The notes beneath the pieces were generated by a model. It saw only the letters and a list, made by a program, of their open reading frames with translations, did no database searches and was not told the origin of the DNA. Below, piece after piece: positions 39,363 through 50,302 of a DNA stretch of 64,000 nucleotides. The stretch spans positions 27,517,587-27,581,586 of the forward strand of contig OZ023217.1 in NCBI GenBank assembly GCA_963995525.1, given 5' to 3'. A program made the position numbers and the translations under genes. Numbering within the stretch: the stretch's first letter is position 1; the number at the start of each line of letters is the position of its first letter. Source of the stretch: Escarpia spicata. Lineage: Eukaryota > Annelida > Polychaeta > Sabellida > Siboglinidae.

Positions 39363-40563
39363 ATACACAGCATCAAAAGAAACTTACCTCTAAGTTTACA
39401 CATATTTCTGTGATGGCAATGTTAGTGGTGTGTGCGTGGAATGGATTAGATGGTGTAGGTTCGTGGCAAGCAGTTCAATCATGGTAAACCATAGCACACT
39501 CAGTTGGTCACCTGATAATGGTGGTAATACACTGTAACCTTATTTTAGTGATAGTTTGTTAAAGACTGCACAGCTTCATCAAGGAGTGTCAAGTGTTGCT
39601 TTGATAGAGATGATAAAAGGCAGCATACAGTTGTTTTAGAAATTGACATGCAGTGCCTATCAAGTGATTACCTGGTAACACAACTTTGCTCTCAGCATGC
39701 TGTGATAGAGACAATAAATGTCTCATATATTATCACCATGGCTGTTCTCACCAAACAATGTCAAGGTCAACCAGTGGTACAATGATATGACATGAACAAA
39801 TGATAGGCAACTATCCGGGTGAGCACCAATCGCCATACATCAACAAGATTGACTCATCCTATTCAACCATTTGGGGGACAGGTTATGTACCATGCAGCTG
39901 CTGCAACACCAGGTCAAAACAACCAAACAATCAGTAAATCAACTTTTAGAAGATGTCTTCACAGTCCATTGAACCAGTGCTGTAAGCTGAGTGTGATGGG
40001 GCAGGTATGTCTGGACACCACAGCGCTCCTCTGGTGGTGATTAACAGATCACAATGCACATCGATACATTGGAGAAATCCTCAGGCTTGCTTAGTCTATT
40101 ACCTTTCCTTCAAATTCAATTTGATGGCGCGTCGTTCCAGTGAAACCAATGCGTGTTCCCCTGCAGCCTCTATATGAAAATGGCTTTCATATTTTTGCCA
40201 TTGAACATCTCTGGGATGAGCTTCAGAGGCACATTTGTCAATGGGGTGGGAGACCAATATACATTAACTCTGCCATGCACTGCTAGACAAGTGGGACAGA
40301 ATCCAGCAGCAGACCACACTGCATCTGGTGCAAAGGAAGCGACACATATGCATTGCCTATATCGCAGCCAGCAGTAGTTAAACATGACATTGAAGTGGGG
40401 CAACATCGACTTGCAATATAATAGCAGTCACTGCTCTACCACTGATCTGAAGTCAGATTTATGTAAATATGTCAGTCTTTTCCGATCAATACAGTTGTTA
40501 TTATATTTTTAATACATTTTCCAATGTTCTAGTAGTGGTAAGTTTCTTTTGCCCATTGAGTAT
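39363..40563 (+). mobile_element. Tc1/mariner-like transposon, strongly degenerate
   Basis: Ends share AAAAGAAACTTACC (left, about 39374) and its inverse GGTAAGTTTCTTTTG (right, about 40537), with TATA beside both. At about 40197-40245 the + strand reads IEHLWDELQRHICQW, the C-terminal signature of Tc1-type transposases. The rest is broken. Confidence 0.75.
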
Positions 40564-40589
40564 ACATATTCTAATATACAGCTGTACCA

Positions 40590-40612
40590 TGTATATATAT
40601 ATATATATATAT
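40590..40612. repeat. (TA)n microsatellite
   Basis: About ten TA units just right of the Tc1-like remnant. From here to 42.5 kb I see no gene. Confidence 0.9.
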
Positions 40613-42525
40613 TAGTTCAGAATATCATGGTTGCCACCACAAAGTTCGTTTATTAGATTGCACGAGAAAAAATTAGAATGTGTGATTTAATTGTCAAGCA
40701 TTTAAGAAAGTGTTTAATTGTGAGTGGGGAGAACATGAGAGATTTGCTTGTGCTTTTACTGCATAGCACCAAATTACCTCCATTGTGTTTGATTCAGTGG
40801 TAGCATTTGAATGTGTCTCTCTGGCATCTTAATGTGGCAGCTTTGCGTGAAAAACTTCCTACATGTAGATACAAAAGTAGACAACATACTAAAATGTGGG
40901 CAAGATGGAAAAGTGGGCAAAGTGTGATTTTTTTCATTTTAGTCATTTATTAATCAAAATTAAAAGTATGAAAATTATCTGTCTGTTTTGTTAATTAAAT
41001 TTACTTTTATAAGATTCAAGCCATTCATTTCTTTGCGATTGCTGAATTTATATATGAATACCACCCTATGTCAAGTGGAATGGGCAAAAATTTGAGGCCT
41101 GGAATAGGTACAAGTTTTACAAAATATGGAAGTTCTTCAGCAGAAATGATTATCCGTTATAGACTGAAACATTGCCATACTGTAAGCACAATTTGGAGTA
41201 TTGGATGACTTAAATACCAAAAAAATCGAACTCATGGATTTCCTGCAAGTTGGTGGTCTAGAAGATATTACTTAAAGATTAACACATTTTTAACCATGTT
41301 TTTTGTATTATGGGACATGGTCTGCATGATATGACCAACATGACTTTTCCCATATGACATGGCCTAGATGATATGGCCTGCATTTCTCAAATGACAAAAA
41401 TAAAAATAACAGATCACCAGTTCAAAAAATATCCAGATAGTGACCGCTGAGAATATTTTATTTGTGTAAAATCAACTACATCAGCATATCACAAAATCTA
41501 ACAAATACATCCCAATTTGCATGATGAGTTTCATTTATGCATGTGCAGCAAACCAGTAATATAGATAATGAAACAGGTTCATTTTAGATTTACAAATTTA
41601 TGTTACCAGTCTGTCGAGTGAACATCACTCAGGGTAGACAAATATGATATCTGTTAGTTAATACTCAGAGGAAGACAGATGACCAAACACCATTCTGGAA
41701 GATGATGCAATGTGCCAGCAGTGTCTTGCAGCTACCATGTACATTGTCGCCTCTGACACAATCTGCTGTTCAGATCAGTGTCAGTTTTCTCACGGTTCCA
41801 TCATTTCAGTTCCACCCAATCTCAAGTGTTTGCATTGTATTGTTCAGTGTGAGCTGGGTGTGTAAATTCATGGGTTTTGCTGTATGTACTTTGTTGAGTG
41901 TGCAATATTAACAACAGGTATTTTAAACAAAATAAATTCAGTGCTCATTGAATTAATTGATGATCCGCTTTCTTCGTTATTGTTATAATACATATTTACT
42001 TCTCAAGAAATATACAGATTGAAAAACCAAGTTTCTTCAGAGGTAAGTATGTCAAATAAAATTCAATGCTGTCTGCCAGTTCAAAGTTTGTTTACACATG
42101 CATCCATCAAGCTCTTATAGGTTGGTTGTTTGTTCCATAGCCTGGAAACAACCTGTGTGGTAAATATTAGCAAAACTGGTCACCTGAAGACAAAAATGTG
42201 TTTTACGCTCGATATTGCTCAAAACGAGGCATCGTCACTGGCGCCGCTATCATCATAGATCTTTCGAATCTGTTTGAGAAAAGCCGTCATTGCCAAAATC
42301 TGCTCGGAAAAACTTAGAAAAACACGAAAAAGGTCGGGTCTACGATACTGACAAATGCCACTGATATTTCCGAGACACCTAACTAGCCCAATTTCTGTGG
42401 TTGCATAATCCATGAATGGAACACTCAGTAAGAAGCCGCATATAACCATACTCAAGAAGAGTATGGTTCTTCTGGTTCTGTTTGAAGCACAGGCTAATGG
42501 TAGTGAGAATCAAGGAGAGTAAGAC

Positions 42526-42684
42526 ATGGACCAGTTGGAAGCCACGGCTGCTGGCCCAAGTGATGACGTTGATGCAGATGGTCGCGCTGATGACAGCGAC
42601 TCTGAATTGTCGGACATTAATTATGAATCCCTTGTGGTTGGAGCCAGAAGAGTCATAATTAATGTCAAAGATCTTGCAGTATAA
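42526..42684 (+). CDS. Short acidic ORF, function unknown
   Basis: 52 codons from ATG to TAA. It encodes an acidic segment, PSDDVDADGRADDSDSELSD, then a short hydrophobic end VVGARRVIINV. The same frame is open upstream of the start for about 20 codons after one stop. Composition looks more protein-like than its surroundings. It could be the N-terminal piece of a transposon protein or a lost exon. Low confidence. Confidence 0.3.
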   Translation: MDQLEATAAGPSDDVDADGRADDSDSELSDINYESLVVGARRVIINVKDLAV

Positions 42685-42794
42685 TTGCTGTTGCCGCTGA
42701 CCATGACTGCGATAGTAGTAGTTGAATGGTGTTTGCCCCCGTGCAAAACGATTAATCAAACAGATCAAAGGGTGTTGACCCCTATTAGCAACTC

Positions 42795-42965
42795 GACTCT
42801 TACTAATAAAAAAGATCAAAGGAATAAGTGCAACTCGACTCCGCATGCTCTCCTATGAATAAAAAGTCCTCTTATCTTAATTGACCAGACCTGACCATTG
42901 ACCAGAAAGAAAAATTGATATATTAATAAAAAGTCTTCTTATCTTAATTACCTTTGATTGACACC
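42795..42965. repeat. ATAAAAA-type repeats at the palindrome's left edge
   Basis: Three related phrases: AATAAAAAAGATCAAAGG, ATAAAAAGTCCTCTTATCTT and ATAAAAAGTCTTCTTATCTT, the last followed by ACCTTTGATTGACACCTGTC. They resemble the terminal repeat of the virus-like element (TATAAAAAAAAGATCAAAGC and AAAAAACGTCCTTATCTTT at 49972-50020). Confidence 0.6.
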
Positions 42966-43024
42966 TGTCAGATTGCCCACCCACCGCGGTACGTTCTAAG
43001 TACATTGGAACTGCCCTCTAGCGA

Positions 43025-43600
43025 TTACTCGGCCGAACCATGAAACAGGTCTATGGAAGTGCCCAGGGCCGAATATTCGGCCGAACCATGAAACAGGCCT
43101 ATGTAAGTGCCCAGGGCCGATTATTCGGCCGTACGAGCTGCCCTCTAGCGGCTCCATGGAAGTGCCCAGGGCCGATTATTCGGCCGAACCATGAAACAGG
43201 CCTATGGAAGTGCCCAGGGCCGATTATTCGGCCGAACGAGCTGCCCTCTAGTGGCTCCATGAAACAGGCCTATGGAAGTGCCCAGGGCCGATTATTCGGC
43301 CTCAGGCATATGGAAGTGCCCAGGGCCGATTATTCGGCAGAACGACCTGCCCTCTAGTGGCTCCATGAAACAGGCCTATGGAAGTGCCCAGGGACGATTA
43401 TTCGGCCGAACGAGCTGCCCTCTAGTGGCTCCATGAAACAGGCCTATGGAAGTACCCAGGGCCGATTATTCGGCCGAACCATGAAACAGGCCTATGGAAG
43501 TGCCCAGGGCCGATTATTCGGCCGAACGAGCTGCCCTCTAGTGGCTCCATGAAACAGGCCTATGGAAGTGCCCATGGCCGATTATTCGGCCTAAAAAACG
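43025..43600 (+). repeat. 48-bp tandem array, left arm
   Basis: About ten units containing GAAACAGGCCTATGGAAGTG and GGCCGATTATTCGGCC. Some are separated by a 20-bp CGAGCTGCCCTCTAGTGGCT insert. Each unit has a 6-bp stem (GGCCGA/TCGGCC) with a TTAT loop. The apparent 16-residue protein repeat in the + frame is explained by the 48-bp period. Confidence 0.9.
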
Positions 43601-44365
43601 TTTGACTGATGACCGTGCCGCCGACCCACCGCGGTATGCCGCCAGCTGTTCTAAGTACATTGGACCTGCCCTCTAGCGGTTGAGCTGTCGTTACCCGCCC
43701 TCTAGTGGCTTCGTTAGAAGTACTGGTATCAGTCTGCTATATGTTTTATTCGTATAACCACTACATAACCGTTATATTGATGTATACCACCAAGTTTGAA
43801 TGTTTCTGCCAGTGGTTTGCCGCCAGCTCTTCTAAGTACTTACGTTGTTTGAGGGTATCAGTGTGCTAAATGTTTTATTAGTATAAACACTACATAATAG
43901 CCCTATGCGTATATCCACTGCATAAGCGCCCTACGCTTATAACCATTAAATAACCATATTTCAGCTGTGTGACGCGGCGGCTGTAAATCTGACGTCGGTG
44001 CCGCTGATGAAATATGATATCGGTGCCGCTGGTAAAGGCTAGCTACTGAGCGAGTCGCAGTGCGGTTGATCTAGTTAAACGGCTGCCGCGCTGTTAGCGC
44101 GAGCCGCTACTAATCAACAGCGGCTGCGTGCCTGCCTTGCCGTGAGTCGTGACGGCTAGCAAAAGAATGCTGTTTTCTAGTAAGCTGTATTTACAGCGTA
44201 GAGCGGCGTTCGCTATAGCGTTTCATAAACAAGGCTGTTTTGAAATAAAGCGCCTACTAGTCGGAGCGCGGAAAGGAGAGTTTACTGTTTTGTAATAGGG
44301 CGCTAGAACTGGCGGCGTGCCGCGGTGGGTCGGCGGCACGGTAATCAATCAAATGTTTTTTATAA
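43594..44365. repeat. Inverted-repeat-bounded segment in the left arm
   Basis: Left border TAAAAAACGTTTGACTGATG followed by CCGTGCCGCCGACCCACCGCGG; right border is the inverse, ending GGTAATCAATCAAATGTTTTTTATAAG in phase with the same GC-rich block. The AAAAAAC..TTGATTGATTACC word is shared with the terminal repeats at 50060-50105. The mirror copy is at about 45680-46451. Confidence 0.65.
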
Positions 44366-44635
44366 GTAAAGCTGTCAAAACCGTCAGTGCATTCACCGTA
44401 AGTCGCTTCTTTAGAGCGACATTTTCTAATACAACAACACCACACGATTCCCGAGTCCCGGTTTGTCTTATAAAACGCTTACTTTCACACATTTAGATTT
44501 TCATTAAACGATTTTGAAACATTACGCAAAACGGTCGGTAACGGCTTACGTAACGCTGTCTATGTGACGTTCATCACGCGTTCGTAGAAGCGCCAACAGC
44601 GATCGTTCTAAACAACATTCCATTCACAGGCGAAT

Positions 44636-44703
44636 ATGGCGTCGCACGACACTTTTAGCGCCGTACTAAAGAACCACCAACAAGAGCGTCACGGATTCAC
44701 CAG
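44636..44703 (+). CDS. Putative first exon in the palindrome, left arm
   Basis: ATG followed by 22 codons and two bases, ending exactly at the donor GTACGT. The reading starts MASHDTFSAVLKNHQQ. The two-exon gene of the virus-like element (first exon 62529-62584) also starts with Met-Ala-Ser, also ends in phase 2 and also uses GTACGT. The partner exon is not visible in the palindrome. Confidence 0.4.
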
Positions 44704-45341
44704 GTACGTCACGACCTTTTAAACAAACAAAACAACATTCACTCAACTATATACACGGAAATTTGTTTTTATTCATTTATTTAATATTGTTTTTCTATTC
44801 AATGTTTTTCTATTCACATATTGCCGCCAAACCTACCCCGGGGCCGAGGCTACATACTTAAAGCTAGGGCGCCGTCTCCGGTTAAAACGTTGAAAACGTA
44901 TTCCTCCTGTTAACTATTCCCGCATACAATCAGAAATGTTGCTTAAAACGTTTAACGTAATTTTCCAGCATACACGATTAGAAAAACGTATGAAAATCTT
45001 CGCCCGCATACACGTTGGAATCGATCCGCCCGTTATCTCCATTGCCTCGCGGCAACTACGAGCTGTGTAACCAGACCAAAGATCACCAGGTCAACGTTTT
45101 AAGCAACATTTCTGATTGTATGCGGGAATAGTAAACAGGAGGAATACCTTTTCAACGTTTTAACCGGAGACGGCGCCCTAACTTTAAATATGTAGCCTCG
45201 GCCCCGGGGTAGGTTTGGCGGCAATCTGTGAATAGAAAAACATTGAATAGAAAAACAATATTAAATAAATGATTAAAAACAAATTTCCGTGTATATAGTT
45301 GAGTGAATGTTGTTTTGTTTGTTTAAAAGGTCGTGACGTAC

Positions 45342-45409
45342 CTGGTGAATCCGTGACGCGCTTGTTGGTGGTTCTTTAGTACGGCGCTAAAAGTGTCGTG
45401 CGACGCCAT
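45342..45409 (-). CDS. Mirror copy of the putative first exon, right arm
   Basis: Inverted counterpart of 44636-44703, with start codon, length and GTACGT donor preserved. Reading runs towards the centre of the palindrome in both arms. Confidence 0.4.
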
Positions 45410-46449
45410 ATTCGCCTGTGAATGGAATGTTGTGTACGACGATCGCTGTTGGCGCTTCTACGAACGCGTGATGAACGTCACGTAGACAGCGTTACGTAAG
45501 CCGTTACCGACCGTTTTGCGTAATGTTTCAAAATCGTTTAATGAAAATCTAAATGTGTGAAAGTAATTTTATAAGACAAACCGGGACTCGGGAATCGTGT
45601 GGTGTTGTTGTATTAGAAAATGTCGCTCTAAAGAAGCGACTTACGGTGAATGCACTGACGGTTTTGACACCTGTACTTATAAAAAAAACATTTGATTGAT
45701 TACCTTGCCGCCGACCCACCGCGGCACGCCGCCAGTTGTTCTAGTGCCCTATTACAAAACAGTAAACTCTCCTTTCCGCGCTCCGCCTAGTAGGCGCTTT
45801 ATTTCAAAACAGCCTTGTTTATGAAACGCTATAGCGAACGCCGCTCTACGCTGTAAATACAGCTTACTAGAAAACAGCATTCTTTTGCTAGCCGTCACAA
45901 CTCACGGCAATGCAGGCACGCAGCCGCTGTTGATTAGTAGCGGCTCACGGTAACAGCGCGGCAGCCGTTTAACTAGGTCAACCGCGCTGCGACTCGCTCA
46001 GTAGCTAGCCTTTACCAGCGGCACCGATATCATATTTCATCAGCGGCACCGACGTCAGATTTACAGCCGCCACGTCACACAGCTGAAATATGGTTATTTA
46101 ATGGTTATAAGCGTAGGGCGCTTATGCAGTGGATATACGCATAGGGCTATTATGTAGTGGTTATACTAATAAAACATTTAGCACACTGATACCCTCAAAC
46201 AACGTAAGTACTTAGAAGAGCTGGCGGCAAACCACAGGCAGAAACATTCAAACTTGGTGGTATACATCAATCTAACGGTTATGTAGTGGTTATACGAATA
46301 AAACATATAGCAGACTGATACCAGTACTCCTAACGAAGCCACTAGAGGGCGGGTAACGACCGCTCAACCGCTAGAGGGCAGGTCCAATGTACTTGGAACA
46401 GCTGGCGGCGTACCGCGGTGGGTCGGCGGCACGGTCATCAGTCAAACGT

Positions 46450-47053
46450 TTTTTAGGCCGAATAGTCGGCCCTGGGCACTTCCATAGGCCTGTTTCATGG
46501 TTCGGCCGAATAATCGGCCCTGGGCACTTCCATGGGCCTATTTCGTGGAGCCACTAGAGGGCAGGTCGTTCGGCCGAATAATCGGCCCTGGGCACTTCCA
46601 TATGCCTGAGGCCGAACAATCGGCCCTGGGCACATCCATAGGCCTGTTTCATGGTTCGGCCGACTAATCGGCCCTGGGCACTTCCATAGGCCTGTTTCAC
46701 GGAGCCACTAGAGGACAGCTCGTTCGACCGAATAATCGGCCCTGGGCATTTCCATAGGCCTGTTTCATGGTTCGACCGAATAATCGGCCCTGGGCACTTC
46801 CATAGGCCTGTTTCATGGTTCGACCGAATAATCGGCCCTGGGCACTTCCATGGGCCTGTTTCATGGTTCGGCCGAAAAATCGGCCCTGGGCACTTCCATA
46901 GGCCTGTTTCATGGAGCCACTAGAGGGCAGCTCGTTCGGCCGAATAATCGGCCCTGGGCACTTCCATAGGCCTGTTTCATGGTTCGGCCGAATAATCGGC
47001 CCTGGGCACTTCCATAGGCCTGTTTCATGGAGCCACTAGAGGGCAGCTCGTTC
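46450..47053 (-). repeat. 48-bp tandem array, right arm
   Basis: Inverse of the left-arm array, with about eleven units of GGCCGAATAATCGGCC plus CCTGGGCACTTCCATAGGCC and interspersed AGCCACTAGAGGGCAGCTCG inserts. Unit order differs from the left arm, so the arrays have changed independently. Confidence 0.9.
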
Positions 47054-47144
47054 GCGTCATCAAAGTGAATATCACAGCTCAACTTGTGGAGGGGAAAATT
47101 TTCGCAAATGCGAGGGCTTAATGAGGTCCTGCAAACAAACTGAT

Positions 47145-47640
47145 CGACGCCACATGTGTTGACATAGTGTACTTCAGCAGAGTTGATGATAGGTCGTAAA
47201 CCACAGTTTCCTCTGGAAAACCTGAAACCACATCAGGCATCTCCACCGAACATTTCAGTGTTACCTGAATTGATCGCAAGGAAGCAGGAATGAATCAAAG
47301 CGTACACCGACAAACGACGTCGTTCGCGAAATACGATGATGAAACATGGAGACTGGATCAGGACGAAACGACCGGAAACACAAGCTGGCATCGTCATTGT
47401 CGAACCCGTAGCGTATCGCCGCTAAAGCTGGTCCCAATACGTTCGTGCTTGAAGACGGAAGGAACTGAAGGCCTTGTGTTCGATCGCGACAACCAGGAAA
47501 TCAACAGTTATCGTCGGACGCCCACCTCGATGACCTTGACATCGGAGGTCTGCTTGCTCAACAACCCAGTTACCCGCAGTACCAAAGGCCCAGGCGAAAC
47601 GGACGTCCACCGCGGTACCTTCAAGACTACCTGACGAACC
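47145..47640 (+). pseudogene. Ty3/gypsy retrotransposon, integrase C-terminal end
   Basis: Frame pieces on + read AELMIGRKPQFPLENL (about 47180), IKAYTDKRRRSRN, then KHGDWIRTKRP (about 47345). These are the order and motifs of the region after the integrase core in gypsy polyproteins. The end near 47600-47635 reads RRNGRPPRYLQDYLTNQ then stop, a typical gypsy pol terminus. Several frameshifts are present. The 5' part was lost where the palindrome begins. Confidence 0.7.
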
Positions 47641-47773
47641 AGTGAACGTTTGTTGCGACATTAGTTAGCTGTTAAATTAGCATGTGACTTTAAACATCAG
47701 TGGCTACATTGGTAATTTGAACGGTTTGTGTACGCTTCCCTATTGTTCGATTTCGGAACAGTAATCTTTACAG

Positions 47774-47787
47774 AGAAGGGGGAAATA
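47774..47787 (+). other. Possible polypurine tract and start of a gypsy 3' LTR
   Basis: GAGAAGGGGGAAAT directly precedes ATGTTGTGTTCTG, the usual arrangement of a polypurine tract and a TG-starting LTR. The LTR end is not clear, and no second LTR is in the window. Confidence 0.45.
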
Positions 47788-49035
47788 TGTTGTGTTCTGT
47801 TACTTTAACAGTGTGCCTTTAATGTACTTCACCAGCTGACGTCGGCCTCGTTATGGAGTGAAACGTGGCTCCGCCATGATGTTGTATTACAACCTGTTCA
47901 ACGTCTGGTGTTGTTTGTGACATTTTCGTGTTATCAACATAACACGGCTGGACCATTTTGTCTCACAAAGCGAATGCAGCGTGCATTCCACGATGGAAAC
48001 CATTTTGGCAGCTCCTTCATATACCTGAGTGCATATCTTTACCATCAAAATCCATATTCTTCCCGTGGAACTATACACTTTGTGGCCAATGTTTCATCAG
48101 TTGTGCTGGCGTCTTCAACAAATCCAAGACATTCACTGGGGATGCGAGATGATGCCTCATCCATTGCAGATACTTTCTGGGAAAGACTTAAAGCGAATTA
48201 CCTCACATCTATTAAAACACACTTATAATTTCAATAGTTTGTGTCCACATTGATGGACACATAAATTAATAGCATGTCTCCATTTAGCTTCAAGAAATGT
48301 ATGTTTATTACTGTTGGGCATTGGCTTTCCAGTTTTCCAAAGTTATATCTAGGTAGTTAAGCTACCTGTCATTCTCGAAGGTAACAGTGGGAAAACCTAT
48401 TTTTCTTCGTCGATAGCTTTCCCATGTTCTTTATCATTGACCACCACTTTTTCCCACTTGCCCACCAACTACCTAATAATTAACAATGGCAATATCAGCC
48501 AAATCAAAAGTTTTTTTTGATAATTTAAATTATTAAAAAACCTAACTTGTCAATTTCCCTTGCCGATGTTAGGCTACGTCACGCCACCAATAAGGGCTTG
48601 TGTGCTATCGCCTTACCGACTTCATAGTGACTGCATGCTTCTGTAAGTTTCGCCCCACAGATGTAGTCACACATTGATAAATTGCTACAACTGAATGATG
48701 ACATAAATGATATACTTTGTATAGACACCGGCTTGCCTGTCGGTCGTATACCAACGGCAGCAGCTTCGTAGAAAGGCTGCCTTCGTCTAGTAAATTCATC
48801 ATATGTCATCAAAGTATTGATAAATTGTTACAAGTTAGTGATTACATTTTCTTTGCCAAGGGGTACAGCGTTATCAGGGCTTCCATCGACCACTGTCTTA
48901 AATGGAATTATTGGTTTGACAAATTGATGTGGAAGCACGTGCGTACATGCGTACGGCTAGCTATGCCCCTGATCTGCATACATATAAACGTACATACACA
49001 CATACACGCATGCACACACAAATATTATATACATA

Positions 49036-49620
49036 CCGTATTCGTCCTTTTTAGCGTACATGCCCTAATTAGCGGGAAAGAAAGTTCCACCTGCATCCAC
49101 AGCCTTTGCAAAGTTCCAGTATCCATTTGGCCACAAAATCACCATCACGTGAATGTATAAATCACTTCTAGTTAGCGTCAGTTACGTTGACGTGTGTCAT
49201 CCCGGCTAAACTAAACATGCGTGAATTGTATGCACAGGGTGACATGACCTGCTCTATGACTCTGTCCGTGACTTTGCATCGCTGTCATGCAGATCGTTTG
49301 TCTTGTGCTGTCCACTTCTAATATATTTCTCCAATGAGGAGTAGTTTTAAATACGTGGTAACCATAAACAATTAACACACATATGTGTTTTCTAAATCAG
49401 AGTGACACGCGTGTCAATGACGCCATGTTTGTTTTAAAAACGGAAATGAAGAATCTAGATATGCCACAGTGGAGTACAATAGAGGCAGTAAAATACATAT
49501 AATTGCCAACCAAGCGGCGCCACCATTTTGTAATTTTCACACTGGTTTGAGAAACAGATTTTTTGTAACCTTAAGAATATTTCATAACCGTACTGTACGC
49601 TAAAAAGAATATGAATGCGG
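49036..49620. mobile_element. CCGTATTCGTTCT MITE family, copy 3
   Basis: Left end CCGTATTCGTCCTTTTTAGCG followed by GTACATGCCCTAATTAGCG; the right end carries GTACTGTACGCTAAAAAGAATATG inverted. TA lies at the left flank. It is about 585 bp with no ORF. Confidence 0.65.
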
Positions 49621-49639
49621 GTACATATGTACTTACACA

Positions 49640-49800
49640 TACATACAAATACTTCAAAGACGGTTCGAAAAAGTTGTATCTTTAACTCTCCCTTGAACGC
49701 ATCAACGGTTGTGACGTTTCGCACTACAGTGGGGAGAGCGTTCCACATCATCGGGCCAACCACAGAGAAAGAGCGACGTCCGTAACGTTCACGATTATAT
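49640..49800 (-). pseudogene. LINE ORF2 C-terminal fragment
   Basis: The minus strand reads GPMMWNALPTVVRNVTTVDAF followed by FKGELKIQLF. This matches the pattern at the extreme C terminus of CR1/L2-type ORF2 proteins (G-x-x-x-WN-x-LP, then a short helix). It is a small truncated remnant. Confidence 0.6.
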
Positions 49801-49977
49801 TACGGAAGTTCAGATCAGCGGATATCAATGGTCGGCCTGACGTGTTTGTCGTTATTAATGCTGAAAGATATGCAGGGGCTAGATGGTGTACAGCTCGATA
49901 AACCAACTACAGTAGTATGTAAACGAGGCAACGGCTCGCCCCGCCCCCTTTTAGGCCTCGCTCTATGCATAAAAAAC

Positions 49978-50175
49978 GTCCTTATCTTTTTCGGGAACAT
50001 ACTTATAAAAAAAAGATCAAAGCGTTTTGGTGACACTAAACGTTTTCGGGAACATACTTATAAAAAACGTGATTGATGGCCTGTCACTTTTGATTGATTA
50101 CCCTCCCCTTGAGGCACCACCTAGCGGTTATCCCAATGATTAATTTAGCCCTAGCGGTCAACGTAGGACCTATCG
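49978..50175 (+). repeat. Left terminal inverted repeat
   Basis: 198 bp matching 63801-64000 in inverse with few differences. It contains two direct copies of TTTTCGGGAACATACTTATAAAAAA about 60 bp apart, then GATTGATGGCCTGTCACTTT and CACCTAGCGGTTATCCCA. The outer edge could be slightly further left: GCATAAAAAACG at 49968-49978 resembles the ends of those internal units. Confidence 0.9.
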
Positions 50176-50179
50176 TTGT

Positions 50180-50222
50180 GCTTACGTAAGCATTTATATA
50201 GCTTCCCTAGTTACGTAAGCAG
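50180..50222. promoter_or_regulatory. Two TTACGTAA sites next to the left repeat
   Basis: GCTTACGTAAGC and AGTTACGTAAGC lie about 30 bp apart. TTACGTAA is the palindromic core bound by PAR/CEBP-type bZIP factors in animals. A related GCTTACATAAGC sits at the other end (63740-63751). A regulatory role is inferred. Confidence 0.4.
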
Positions 50223-50302
50223 CGTCCCCTAGCGATCAACCTCATAGCGGTATGCTGCGTAATGCGTATATAACCGAGATAAAACCACTCATAGGCGCCG
50301 GC

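Larger units (their letters stand above)
42992..47053. repeat. Giant palindrome, arms of about 1.96 kb, 144-bp spacer
   Basis: The left arm (42992-44950) is inverted in the right arm (45095-47053). For example, 44884-44950 matches 45095-45160 reversed and 44161-44360 matches 45690-45895 reversed with few differences. The spacer 44951-45094 is unique. Outside inwards each arm has a 48-bp tandem array, a segment of about 0.77 kb bounded by inverted CCGCCGACCCACCGCGG repeats, and a region with a short open exon. No transposase is visible. Possible origins are a foldback transposon or a head-to-head dimer of part of a Polinton-like genome. Confidence 0.9.

Noticed and set aside
42219..42846. Minus-strand ORFs of 78 and 155 codons left of the palindrome
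   Set aside because: No motif or conserved composition; the opposite strand has a more protein-like short ORF.
43040..43357. Repetitive ORF with MKQAYGSAQGRLFGRT units
   Set aside because: The 16-residue repeat follows directly from the 48-bp DNA repeat; the mirror ORF at 46697-46912 is the same artefact.
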